From Takakia lepidozioides (lineage: Eukaryota; Streptophyta; Takakiopsida; Takakiales; Takakiaceae): a stretch of 64,000 bases of DNA. The translations under genes were made by a program, and so were the position numbers. Every line of letters begins with the position of its first letter. The first letter of the stretch is position 1. The notes beneath the pieces are model-generated. The model had not been told where the DNA came from and ran no database searches. It worked only from the letters and a program-made list of their open reading frames with translations. The stretch covers positions 26,970,001-27,034,000 of the forward strand of contig CM060732.1 of assembly GCA_030704615.1 (NCBI GenBank), read 5' to 3'. Of the stretch, positions 11,600 through 23,139 are shown in pieces.

Positions 11600-12900
11600 A
11601 TGGGTAATAGGTACTATAACGGTCATCAGGGGAAATCACTTCAAATTTTTTCCAAACGATGTGCAAAAAAAATATAGGGTAACATATTTTCTTTGAAGAT
11701 AAAATTTACAATATTTTTAGAAATAAAATTGGGTATCCTTATTTGTGGATACCGGATTTAAATAAAAATAGGGTTATGTATATATGTTCATATTTTCTTA
11801 AGAATTAATATAGGGGTGCCACAATGGCGAGGGACATGTGTTGTTCATTCTATGATATATTTGTATTGAGACTTCATAAATGACTAGTTGGACTTAGATG
11901 ATAGGACTTGGACTCGGCTTCGATAAGAGGACTGGGTTTAGGGAAGATACGTTTTGGTTTAGGGTTGTTTTATTTTCTTCTCACTTTGTCTTCTTCTCCG
12001 ACTCAAGAGTTATGCTACGCTAGTTGCTGACCTCATTGTGTTGCTGGAAACTCAACTATTTATTCATTTGCTGTAAGATACCTCGAATTCTCACCTAAGG
12101 AATATTTTTTCACTACACTCGAAATATGCAACAGTTTTTCTCATTCGTTTTATAGAGCATTGAGCAATAAAATATTTGGCACTCTAAGAAAAATTTGTTT
12201 TATTTTATGTTACTGTAGAGTATAAAATATTTGATGATTACACTCAATTGTTTTTTTTTAAATAGCCTACTAGATAATTGTGCATATCACAAAATTAAAC
12301 AATTATAGGATGGATGTAAAAAGGAAAAAAATAAATAATACCCCCATAGAAATACCTCTTTATACGTGATTCCCTAAACTATATATGGAGTGACGTCCCC
12401 AGAACGGTCATGGGCCTCTTTACCCTAACGTGGCAAGCACACTTCCATTTCGGTTCTCAACATCCAGCGTAGCTACAGCGTGAGCCCAGCCCCGTGAGCC
12501 TGGGAGCTGAACTACTTGATATGTTGAGCCCACACAGCCAAAAATATTTCAAGATATCTAATGAAATTAGGTTCTCACGTTGTAGCTGCAAAGCGTGAGC
12601 GGCACAAATGTGCTGGAGAAGCAGGCCCTATAGGCGAGGATTGCAGGAAGAGGGCCTATTACCGTGGACAAAACAAAGGGGCCACCATGCACCATGTCTG
12701 CAATGTCTGCACAAAAAGAGGAATATGAACATATGGCAGATTTGAGCTCAGAATGATTGTCACACTTCAATTCACAGAAAGACGCCTACAATGAATGGCA
12801 TGTGCAATTGCCCTGGTTCCGTGAACGAAATGTATGTGTTTTGTCTTACATGCAAAGACTTCACACGATAAGCTAGAAACCAGCACGGGAAGTGGGCATG
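11600..12900. other. AT-rich intergenic stretch
   Basis: Mostly A+T-rich, with no recognisable open frame, RNA gene or element end. A minus-strand frame at 12,567-12,770 could be a worn 3' end of the neighbouring transposase, but nothing confirms it. Confidence 0.4.
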
Positions 12901-12912
12901 GCTCGTTTGTGT

Positions 12913-15900
12913 TCAAAGAGAATCTGGCGGAGCCCCACGCCAGGTGTCCCGCTGCAGAAGAGTGATGACTTCTCCGTAGCCTAGTGTGGCTTGGTGAATG
13001 AATTGGTCTCTCTTACCGTCGCAGCACATAATTATAAGGTATATGTAATATTGATGCTTGCAGGGGACCCACTTCCCTCTCATGCCGAGAGCGCCCTCAC
13101 ACATCCTTACAAAATCCAGACAAATGCACGCAGGGAAATTCCCCACGGTAACCTGATATTCTTTGCCATGAAGAACTGAGCCAGTAGACAACACTGTGTA
13201 AATCCATCCATACCCCGGGGCCGGGACTTCGGTGATACGAGTCACCTGAGCCTGCAAAATTCTAGCCGATTCCATCTTGCAGTCGTGATCTGCACCCGAA
13301 GCGACACAACGCACTGTTTTCCATCTCTTTTTGTTGGGTGGGAGTCGGCACCGGTTGGAGGCATTGCCGGAGCATGTGGCACATCAGTGCCCAGAATGCA
13401 TGAGGGCACCACCCGGGACCGTGCAAGACGGAACCTTCCCTCCTCCAGCATGCTTATCTCGGCTGATGACAGCGACGTTCCAAGTTTCACAGGCCAAATT
13501 GCGGGCGGAGGGGGCTTCATTATCACCAAAGGACGAACTGTTCCTTTGACGCATCGTGCCATATCGTCTGGGCAGAACCAGAACTTCCAGTCATTTGATT
13601 CCCCACTATAATAAGGTCAGAACAAACCTGTGAATGTTGGAGCTGGAGTCCCCCTGGAGCCTTTGCATATTTTTTATTTGCATTTCTTGAAAGAGGGGGT
13701 CCGAATTGCCATGCAAGCCACTCTAGATCTTGGTGGGGTGCGTTCTATATGCCACTCACTGTCAATGCAATCAGATTCATGCACCAAGGACACCACCTCC
13801 TCCAATGGGATTCCTGCTGTTGTGCTTGCATGATTTGCACCTGCTCCACTAGAAGAGGACCCACCTGGGAAGGGGCGGGCACATGACTTAGTCTACACCG
13901 GAGACACCTTTGGTACTGAGAAATTGACCCTATCCGGGCGATGGGAATCTCCATCCGACCCTGGAGGAGTGTTCAATTTCCTTTTGCATGATCCAAATGT
14001 TTCATCGCCTTCCAAATGGGGGACCCTGGATTGCAAAGGGGAGCCTTCAGTGCACCTGTTCAGAGCTCTCGTCATCTTCGATGGGTCGCCGGACCTGCTC
14101 GCAGCCCTTAGCATCAACAAAGTCGTATCAGGGCCCTTGCCTCCGCCCCATCCCATCAGAAAATTGTGGTATCTGGTTTGTTGTGTAAGTGCCCGCACCA
14201 TGTTATCTGCAGTGGCAACATACAAGTCGCGTCTTGCTTTGGTAGACTGCTGCATCCAGGCGTTGTGAACAATCTCCGCCAAATTACACGAAGGCATGTC
14301 GGCCAAGTCCTCCAAGGACATGTCTTGCAGGAGGCAATGCACGCAAATGTGAGGAACGAAAGGAAATGGCAGAGATTCTGCAAGTGACAATTCAACAACC
14401 AAGGAGGAATAGACACGATGCAAAGTAAAATTTGTGTTTCTAGGATTGAAGAGGCTTACCGTCGTCATGAAAGCTCCCCACTGTCTGTACCTGAAGTGCC
14501 AGAAAACCAATCAGTCCTCCAATTCCTTCAGCTGGATCCCAGTAGCAGCACCAGAGGAGAACCACCTGGTAAGTGCTCTCAGCTTCTCCCATCGAGGTGG
14601 CATTTTTGTACTTGAGGCAGAGCCTTCTGTGCTCCAACTGAAGGTCGGGTCGAATGCAGCGCTTTGTATGACGTGCCAGAGATTGACTCCAATGGAAGAG
14701 GCATGTGCGCTCCCTATTTTCCATTGGCACCTTAGGATCCCCTGAACCAAAGACTCGCCGCACTGCATTGAAATTTGTCTGTGCACTATCAGCCATGAAC
14801 CCCGCAAAATTTGTGTTCTGCATTCCATTGCGCTGCATGACGGCCAGAAGAGAATTCCACATGAGCATTTGGGATTCAGTGTCCTCCGACTGCATATCAC
14901 AAATTGCTATGGAGAGCACACGCTGGTACACTGGATCGTAATCATGGCACGCCATGGTTGTCCAACCCTTCACCTGTTTGCAGTGATCAAATATTAACCA
15001 ACATTTCGCCAAATCTCCTCCAGGTTGCATTCGGCGGACAATGCTCACACCACTGCCTTCGCCCACTATGGACATCTTGAACAAATACACCTTGGACGAG
15101 CCCTGGCCAGGGAAGATACTGTTTTGAATGAATTCATAGCGACTCCTCCGTTTGAGGTCCATAATGTTGTCCATGAATCCAGTACTGCCTATGCCCATTC
15201 TGAGTGCATTCACCTGGTTTCGAATATTGGGAGAGCTCAACACGGAGAAATGGTCCATCAATGCATTTAGCGAATTTGCATCCAGCATTGGTTGTGTCGC
15301 ATCCCCTTCACCCAGTATGTGTTTTTCCAGGAATGTCTTGCTAGCTGCAAGGGCTATAGCAGAAGTGTTGCACAAGGGGCATTGTGGAACTCCTGCTTCA
15401 GAAGATTTCTAGCGATATCCACGTTATCCCTGCAACTTCCCTTCGACACAGGATGCTTGTGTGTACCCATATGAATGCAGGCACGAGTCATTGTCTTGCA
15501 CCGGTGTGCCACCTGGTACATACGAGTGTGACGGGGCAAGTTTGCAGAACCTGCACACAAAAGTATTGGTCTTGGGAGGGGCAAGCCCCGGTGTGAAAAG
15601 ATTCAGGGGCACCCCTTCCCCCTCACTTTCGTTTGGTTTAGAGCTGTTTCTCAGGCGAGGGCAAGAAGTATTCACGCACTTGCAATGTCCAACGCAAACC
15701 GACCTTCGAAATTTCAACCCAATGTTGTTGTGGATGTTCGATGTTTTTGTCCTGCACCAAGGGTGTCCGTCATGTTTCTTGTCCATGCCCTGCAGAAGCC
15801 CAGCGAGTCCACTGGAAGACGTGGGAGGGTTGAGCTCAAACAAAATGTCCCCATCAAACTCTGCTGACACATATTGAACCCGCTGCACCCGAAGGGACTC

Positions 15901-16449
15901 CCAATCAACAAAACGCAGCTCGCTCTTGCACCCAGGCACCCCTGCGAGGGCTTTCAATTTCGGAATGACACTCGTTATCTCCTGCAATTTGTCATCATCC
16001 AAGAATGGAGTCTGGACTGGCGGAGGAATCTCAGAAACATCCTCCGAAGACGAGTCTGAAAGAGTCACGAATGTAGTGGATGTGCTCACCTCTTGTTTCA
16101 CATTAACTGTGCTCTTCTACTGCACAACCGATGCTACAGTGCCAGGGGTAACTACTGATCCTACTGATTGTCTTCTCTCTTTTCCAAGGACCCGGTATCT
16201 GCCTGGGAGGACTCTCCACTTCCTCCCACACTCGCCAACCAATGGTTTCTGCAAGTGCCCAGAATCCAAATTCCCATCCTCGTCATACACCTCTTTTTGA
16301 ACAAGCAGAGATACCAATTCCAGAGGGAACACTGTAACCAGCTCATCCTCATGAACAACTGCAAACCCATCCTCATCTGCAGTGGCAGTCAGTGGAAGAC
16401 TACCTACATTGGAATGAAATCGAGCGAGTCTGTCTCCCTCCCTGGACAT
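12913..16449 (-). pseudogene. MULE-type transposase with zinc-finger region and SWIM finger, decayed
   Basis: Read on the minus strand, the order is as follows. An acidic N-terminal region starts at the ATG near 16,449. A Cys/His-rich region follows (about 15,480-15,720: CVGHCKCVNTSCP, then CRFCKLAP). The CIHMGTHKHPV motif lies near 15,460; related CIHLGxHxHPV motifs occur in plant MULEs. The DDE-like core (15,375-14,440) contains FMADSAQTNFNAV and CLFHWSQSLARH. A C-terminal helical region (14,510-13,893) contains FWHFRYRQWGAF. Last is a SWIM finger (about 13,127-13,055) with CIC followed by CKHQYYI, fitting CxC...CxH. Frame changes are needed near 15,370 and 14,510, so this copy is not expected to make a full protein. 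The family is Mutator-like (MURA-related); its terminal inverted repeats were not found. Confidence 0.75.
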
Positions 16450-16556
16450 GTTTTCCTAGACTGAACCAAAGTTGCGATCCACAAAAGGTCCCCCAAACTG
16501 ATAGCCCGTAATTTTTGAGAGAAAGAAAGTGACACAGTAAAGGACATCATAGGACA

Positions 16557-17870
16557 TCATACCTGGCTCCAGTAAGTGGCCTTGTGAAGCCATGTGTCCA
16601 TCATATTGTCACTGACTGGAATGACACGCTGGGTCTTCTTCTCTTTCTCCGGCCTGGGGAACATGTGGGTGTCCCTAACAGTGGGATCGGAGTTCCATAT
16701 CTGCAGCCACTTCACCTTCTGTTCTGAAGACACAATGGCGGTAGACAACCTGTGCAACTTCTCCTGGGCCATCTCCAGCTTGCCTGGCTTGTTGAAATGG
16801 TTTTTCACCACTTGAAGAAACTGTGGTCCGAAGGATGGGTCGGCAATTCTCAACTGCTTCACAGAAGCACTCATTATATTTTTTCTTGTGGTGGTCATCT
16901 CTTGCTTGATGTGACTCTCAACCCCCTTTGTTGTCCTTCTCTCTTCAGGGGTAGAGTTGTAGTATTCTAGTTTGTCACGTTGTCCTGCATCTGCAATGTC
17001 TTACTGCAAGAGAATGCACGACAGATGCATTAACACAAGGGCAAGGGAAACAAACAGAAACAAAGATCTGGAAGCAGGAATATCCAAAGGCCAGATGATG
17101 GAAGATGTATCTCGTGTCGCGTACATATACTCCATGAAAGCCTCACGGGTCAACGAGTACCATGTTTCTGATGTCTTGGAGCTCTCGCACTTCTTGTACA
17201 TCTCTGCTGAAAGGATGGTCTTGAAGTTGCTCAAGGGCATCTGGCCGATCCTCTATATCCTGTAAAGAGTGTGAACCAGACTCATTTAACATGTAGAATG
17301 AGAAACCAACATGTTCACATCATTCATTGCCGTCAGAAGACCCATCATGTTCCCGTCACAATCCAGCACCATCGTTCGAACACAGTAATGCCACTCTTCC
17401 TCCTGTGAGTGCAGCCTCCCAATGACAGCCATCCATGCAAGCAACTGGTGGTTGCCATCTCATACGTGAAACATCTTCCCTGAGAATGCTTGCGTCGAAG
17501 GTTTCCTGGAAAGAAGAAGTTGGAATCCCTAGTAGAAACGTAAAAGATTGCGGATCCATCCAAATACCCATGAACAAACTCGGCCTCCAGCTTCTGGATG
17601 TCCTTGATGAGGGGTGGACGAACGACGGGCATGGAAACCAACCTACACAAGGGAATCTTCAATCTCCCACCCAGGGCAAGCATACTTTGCACCACAAGCT
17701 GTGAATTTACCTTCTGACCCCCCAGCATCTCCGCGGCTTTGCTTTCATAGAACTCATCGTCCACATTAGCAATGATCTCTTTTTCCTGGCCTGAAGGGTT
17801 CTCATCCTCCACCCTTTGTATCTTCTCCTCCAGGGATACACATTCAAATTGACATAAGAGAGAGGGCAGA
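16557..17870 (-). pseudogene. Front half of a ParB-like gene, outer copy, with in-frame stop
   Basis: Minus-strand exons are homologous, in the same order, to the CACTA-borne gene at 26.7-28.8 kb. IPLCRLVS and GYLDGSAIFYVS (about 17,540-17,700) match IPLYRMVS and GYRLGSPTFYVS. The DGNHQLLAW block near 17,450 matches the DGNHRLLAW motif of ParB/sulfiredoxin-like domains. WYSLTREAFMEY (about 17,150) matches WYRLTMDGMVEV. The block from VKQLRIADPSFG to the Trp/Tyr end (16,898-16,557) matches VKLVAIADPTLG through WW. The Trp before DGNH is a TGA stop here, and a donor-like GTATGATG follows the last block. The remaining C-terminal exons are absent downstream on this strand; homologues lie on the plus strand at 39,067-40,236. 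Confidence 0.65.
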
Positions 17871-18510
17871 AACAATGTGCGGTGCCAAACACTGTATAGA
17901 GTTTCAAACACATACATTTTCCGTGTTTTCACAAAGTTTCAAATGTGCTTCAACGTTTCAAAAAGTTTGAAGTTGGCTTCCTATTACATCAAAACATATC
18001 ATAGTACAGGGGCACAAACAGTGTGCAACACCGCACACTGTTCCGTGCTGCCATTTCACCTTCATGGAAGTTTGAGGAACAGGGCATGGTTCACACTTCT
18101 CAACCCCCAAATGAAGAGAGGGGCAAGAAACAGATGAATGGGTTCATTCCAAACAAAAAAAGAACACTTGACAGGGTTTTCAAAAAATGTACCCCAGAGT
18201 GACTCTTCAGTGCTTATAGGTTGATTGAAGCCTGACAGAGTTGGGTGAATAAAATACAAAGGGGCTCAGACAATGTGCGGTGCCGCACATTGTTTGAAGC
18301 TGCCATTTCAAGCCTGATAAAAACAAAAGAAGATCCAAAGTTCTAACCAAAAGAGAGACTTCCAGGGGGGCAGAAACAGTGTGCGGCACCGCACACTGTT
18401 TCATGATGTCATTTTGCACTCATTGTAGTCTGCCTCAAACAGGGGAATGGACACCTTTCCAAGCAAAAGAAATCGTTCCAGGGGATCTCTAACTGTTTCG
18501 TGATGCCATT
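17866..18510. repeat. Palindromic repeats, B family, left part
   Basis: Copies at about 17,866-17,895 (partial), 18,014-18,043, 18,270-18,293, 18,374-18,402 and a half copy near 18,490. Each has the core GCGGYRCCGC, or a close variant, with arms CAGTGT and ACACTG. Spacers include a recurring 'caaaagaaatcgttccagggg' type phrase. The array is cut by the CACTA insertion at 18,544 and resumes at 35,853. It lies upstream of the ParB-like exons on the minus strand, probably in an intron. Confidence 0.85.
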
Positions 18511-18543
18511 TTTCCCGGATTCCAGACATTCTCAAATAGCACA

Positions 18544-19180
18544 CACTAGAGGAAAAACGTGGAATAACCATTGGCCCTTTAACCACTACTGTCTTTTTCC
18601 ACTCTATAAACCACTAGTAACCACTTGCCAGTGGTTAATCCCAATGAAATGCCACGGTGGCATCACAGACAATGGTTGGAAGTGGTTTCAACCACTCAGT
18701 AGTCCACGTGTAATAAATTGTTTTTATTTATTATTATTTATTTGATAATATATTTTAATTAATAAATATAATACTCCACGTGTACGAGTGCAGTGGTACA
18801 TTGTGAGTGGTTATAGACACCTCAGTGATGGGAAGTGGTTGAAACCACTTGCTACTCCACGTGTAATAATTCAAATTTTATTTGTGATTTATGATTTGGA
18901 AATATTTTTTAATTAATTAATATAATATTCCACGTGGACGGGGACAGTGCACGTTGATCTTGAGTGGTTAAAGACACCTCATTGATTTGTACCACTTTGA
19001 CAGTGGTGGAGAGTGGGTGGTGAAAGATACTGCAGTAATTGGAACCACTATTCTAGTGGTTGCTCATGAGTGGTTGCCTACACAACAGTGATTGGTACCA
19101 CTTTTTGGGTGATTCATGAAAAACTTTAAGTGGTTTGTGCAGCTGTGACAGACTTTGAAAAACAGACAAGTGGCCAGACC
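18544..19180. repeat. Left subterminal repeats of the CACTA element
   Basis: Many copies of ACCACT and AGTGGT in both orientations within 640 bp, plus repeated CCACGTG(T/G) phrases. In CACTA elements such subterminal motifs bind the TNPA-type protein. They mirror the right-end cluster at 34,930-35,852. Confidence 0.75.
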
Positions 19181-19224
19181 ATCGTGGGATGATGCTATTG
19201 AACAAATGGTTCCAACAATAAACT

Positions 19225-19413
19225 TTATTCTGAATCTGAAACATATTCTTCACCCTCTGAATCACTTTGCTCAACTGGAATAGCGGTGGGTTGCACAAAT
19301 GCCGCTTGAATGGTAGCCAACATAGCCAAGTCTTCTTTATTTAGAGCCGTGGCACCATCTAATGACCTAGGTATTGGCTGATCTGATAAAATAGACGTCG
19401 ATTGGCACGCCAC
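19225..19413 (-). pseudogene. Possible C-terminal exon of the CACTA transposase
   Basis: A minus-strand frame ends in an acidic tail (EQSDSEGEEYVSDSE) and lies just downstream of the DUF4218 remnant on the same strand. A similarly placed acidic C-terminus lies about 1 kb inside the second CACTA end (41,273-41,541), which supports this reading. No domain is recognised. Confidence 0.4.
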
Positions 19414-19779
19414 TCATCACCACATGTCTCTCTATCTGCTGTGAACTGTGCCTTCTCTGTTGCATATTTTTTGTCACAAAATGACAACAAGAATGACACA
19501 TGTTAGCATTGAAGTATTGCATTACTTAGCAAAAAATACCTAGCATGAATGATACTTTGAAAACCACTGTTTCAAACCACTGGAGGAGTGAGCAGAATGA
19601 CTTGTAAATGAACATGTTCTTCCAACAAGTCACTCACTCAGACATTCCGTTACTACAGCACTGGTTATAATCAGGATGAACCACTTACATTTGTGACTTT
19701 GTGGGTGGTTTGATTACACTGGTGACAGTCAGAATTGAAATTGAACTTGATATGAATAAGGTGCAATGAAAAGAAGTAC

Positions 19780-20133
19780 TCACTGCACCCAAGGAGCCAT
19801 GACATTGGTATTGTTCAGCACATACAGAATTTGTCCTGCATCTCTCCCAGCTCCAGTCATGTCCCGCTTTTTGCCGACACCTTCGAAGACCTCGTTCTCA
19901 ACCCCTTCCTCCGCATTTGCATCCCAAGTCCGCCGTTGAGTTGCATCAAATGATTGCATATACTCAGTCATGAACCCCATGGCATCATCAAGAACATACC
20001 CTGCAGCCGTACTCCCTTTTGGCTTTGCGTAATTCCTAACGTATCCCTTAAGATCTTTCATGTAACGCTCCATGGGATACATCCACCGTGAAGACACTGG
20101 ATGAACAGTTTTGTTTATCTCCATGGAATACAT
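19780..20133 (-). pseudogene. TNP2-like CACTA transposase fragment (DUF4218 region)
   Basis: The frame contains VHPVSSRWMYPMERYMKDLK followed by a GYVRNYAKPKGSTAAGY stretch. This is the conserved C-terminal block of plant CACTA TNP2 proteins (HPV..RWMYPxERxxKxLKxYVRNxAxPEGSIAEGY). The catalytic transposase domain that should precede it (higher coordinates) is missing; SINE-like pieces and captured PPR sequence occupy that place. It confirms the class of the surrounding element and shows that it is transposase-defective. Confidence 0.8.
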
Positions 20134-20204
20134 CTATGTGCTCATTTGTAACCACTAAAATGAATTTTAAAAAAAAAATCAAAGTGCAAAAGATTTTAAA
20201 AAAA

Positions 20205-20400
20205 CACATCGGCTGGTAAGTGCAGAGTGTGTCGCCTTGGTGGTTCAGGGTTCAAACCCGTTGCATTACCCCATGTGTGGGATTGTTTGTGACGACGGTA
20301 TGTCTGGGCGTTGATCCTCCTGTAGGTCTCATGGCCCATAAATGAAAGGGGGTTAATTTTTCCCCCTCCTCAAGGGCATGAGGTTTCCTTTAAATTTTTT
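20205..20400 (+). mobile_element. tRNA-derived SINE-like element
   Basis: GGCTGGTAAGTGCAGAG resembles a pol III box A, and GGGTTCAAACCCG about 35 bp later is a good box B. The unit ends in a T-rich tail near 20,390-20,402. Inserted inside the CACTA element. Confidence 0.5.
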
Positions 20401-20523
20401 TTAAAAAAACAAAACAAAACAAAAAGTTGCTTATAGGGTTTGTAAAAAGGTTAAAAAACTTAAAAAGTTGCCCATCATGTATGTGCAATATATATATACT
20501 TTTGGGGGGAAATTTCAAATGTG

Positions 20524-20600
20524 TACATGTAGCGTACTGGTAAGAGCTCTTTCTGCGTATCGCGGGGTCGCGGGTTCTAACTCCTCGCGTTGTTTTTTTT
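20524..20600 (+). mobile_element. Second tRNA-like SINE head
   Basis: TAGCGTACTGGTAAGAGCTC resembles box A and GCGGGTTCTAACTCC resembles box B, followed by a T run. Sequence after it (about 20,590-20,730) recurs in shuffled order at 21,100-21,240, so the two copies were duplicated within the element. Confidence 0.45.
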
Positions 20601-20739
20601 CCCTCATGCACTAAGCCCCACTAAGCCCTATCGCTGCTGCACACACTAAGTCCTCGTGCAGGTTGGTCGTCTTAGCAGGTCGTGTTTCAATCTCTGCTCG
20701 CTCAGCTGCACCGTGGTGGTTCTCATGGACAATCCGACA

Positions 20740-20915
20740 TTACCTGACTACATACACAAGCAGCACACACAAGAGGTCCGTTTGGGTTCATGGTCTGTCA
20801 AATCCTCCATGGGTCATGACACAAGGTCGACGACAATGTGGTGAGGGCACCTTCTTCTTCAACTTATTTCAGCCTGTTTTGCCCTCTCATCAGACTCGGC
20901 CCTGAATTTGCAGCA
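20740..20915 (+). pseudogene. Captured fragment matching the OSB-PPR locus
   Basis: This stretch, from the AGCAGCACACA phrase to TCAGACTCGGCCCTGA, is nearly the same as 46,870-47,035 and 44,962-45,125. At those sites it precedes the OSB-like exon of the PPR locus. It is non-coding here and marks host sequence carried by the CACTA element. Confidence 0.6.
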
Positions 20916-21277
20916 CGGAGCAGAGCTTGCATGAGTTTTTTACAGATCGATGGTGGGACAATCGCAATCGCAAGGTGTGGCTTTTTCTTAATGTAGGATG
21001 TGAAGAAGTTTGTCCATCCTGCAAATGTGGGCTTTTGGCTTCTGTTAGTACCATGATTTGGTATTCTTCTTGATGTTTACAAGGTCATTGGGAGAGTCAG
21101 CTTGGTCTTAGCAGGTCGTGTTTCAATCTCTGCTCGCTTAGCTGCACCATGGTGGTTCTCATGGACCAATGCAATTTTTTTTTTCCCTCAAGCACTAAGC
21201 CCCAGTAAGCCCTATCGTGTTGCGCACTTAAGTCCTCGCTGATGTTTACAAGGTTCTTGGGAGAGTCAGCTTGGTCC

Positions 21278-23139
21278 AGGGTATGCACGGCATGGACGTG
21301 GGATGGAGGCTTTGGATACCTATGAGCAAATGATGGGGGAAGCACATCATGTTTGTGTGCAATTACAATGCTTGTGCAAGTGTGGCAGCCTTGGAGAAGG
21401 GCAAGAGGTGCATGGGGATATCATGATCAAAGCTGGAATTGTGCCAAATGTCAATCTGAACACTGCCCTGGCAGCTTTGGAAAAGGGGAAAGAGGTCCAT
21501 GGTGTCATCTTCAGAGCTGGAATTCAGATGTCATTCTGAACAATACCCTGGTGAACATGTTTGCAAAATGTGGGTGCATCTAGGATGCAAAGGGAGTGTT
21601 TGACACTATGGCTGAACGAGATGTGGTGTCGTGGAGTGCGATGCTTGCAAGGTATGCACGGCAGGGACGTGGGATGGAGGCTTTGGAGAGCTATGAGCAG
21701 ATGATGGGGGAAGCACATCATGTTTGTGTGCATTTGCAATGCTTGTGCAAGCCTGCCAGCGGGCCTGGAGAAGGGCAAAGAGGTGCATGGGGATATCATC
21801 AAAGCTGGAATTGTACCAAATGTGAATCTGAACACTGCCCTGGCAGCTTTGGAAAAGGGGAAAGAGGTCCATGGCGACATCTTCAGAGCTGGAATTGTAC
21901 CAAATGTTAGTCTGAACCATACCCTGGTGGACATGTATGCGAAATGTGGGTGCATCGAGCCTGGACGAGGGCAAAGAGGTGCATGGGGTATCATCAAAGC
22001 TGGAATTGTACCAAATGTCATTATGAACACTGCCCTGGCAGCTCTGGAAAAAGGGGAAAGAGGTCCATGGCGACATCTTCAGAGCTGGAATTGTACCAAA
22101 TGTCATTCTGAACCATACCCTGGTGGACATGTTTGCAAAATGTGGGTGCATCGAGCCTGGACAAGGGCAAATCGGTGCATGGGGTATCATCAAAGCTGGA
22201 ATTGTACCAAATGTCATTATGAACACTGCCCTGGTAGCTCTGGAAAAAGGGGAAAGAGGTCCATGGCGACATCTTCAGAGTTGGAATTGTACCAAATGTC
22301 ATTCTGAACCATACCCTGGTGGACATGTTTGCAAAATGTGGGTGCAAAGGGATCTAGGATCTAGGATGCAAAGGGAGTGTTCGACACTATGGCTGAACGA
22401 GATGTGGTGTCGTGGAGTGCGATGCTTGCAAGGTATGCACGGCAGGGACGTGGGATGGAGGCTTTGGAGAGCTATGAGCAAAGGATGGGGGAAGCACATC
22501 ATGTTTGTGTGCATTTGCAAATCTTGTGCAAGCCTGGCAGCCCTGGAGAAGGGCAAGAGCTACACGGGGATATCATCAAAGCTGGAATTGTGCCAAATGT
22601 CAATCTGAACACTGCCCTAGCAGCTTTGAAAAAAGGGGAAAGAGGTCCATGGCGGCATCTTCAGAGCTGGAATTGTACCAAATGTCATTCTGAACCATAC
22701 CCTGGTGGACATGTTTGCAAAATGTGGGTGCATCAAGCCTGGACAAGGGCAAAGCGGTGCATGGGGTATCATCAAAGCTGGAATTGTACCAAATGTCATT
22801 ATGAACACTGCCCTGGCAGCTCTGGAAAAAAGGGAAAGAGGTCCATGGCGACATCTTCAGAGCTGGAATTGTACCAAATGTCATTCTGAACCATACCCTG
22901 GTGGACATGTTTGCAAAATGTGGGTGCAAAGGGATCTAGGATCTAGGATGCAAAGGGAGTGTTCGACACTATGGCTGAACGAGATGTGGTGTCGTGGAGT
23001 GCGATGCTTGCAAGGTATGCACGGCAGGGACGTGGGATGGAGGCTTTGGAGAGCTATGAGCAAAGGATGGGGGAAGCACATCATGTTTGTGTACTACATT
23101 TGCAATTCTTGTGCAAGCCTGGCAGCCCTAGAGAAGGAT
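21278..23139 (+). pseudogene. Captured, tandemly duplicated PPR sequence (block A)
   Basis: PPR-type motifs are spread over several frames: GMEALESYEQMMGE, FDTMAERDVVSWSAMLA, HGDIIKAGIVPNV, NTALAALEKGKEVHG and LVDMYAKCGCI. Normally such repeats bind organellar RNA in plant PPR proteins. Here they are shuffled, duplicated and frameshifted; the longest frames (21,720-22,307 and 22,705-23,304) mix PPR units with nonsense. A 580-bp unit recurs (a phrase at 22,371 reappears at 22,951). The block closely resembles 42.5-44.4 kb and ends abruptly at 23,139, where the palindrome array begins. Confidence 0.8.

Noticed and set aside
13285-15877. Plus-strand frames opposite the MULE-type gene
   Set aside because: The minus strand has the DDE-like core, the HxH finger and the SWIM motif; the plus frames are shadows.
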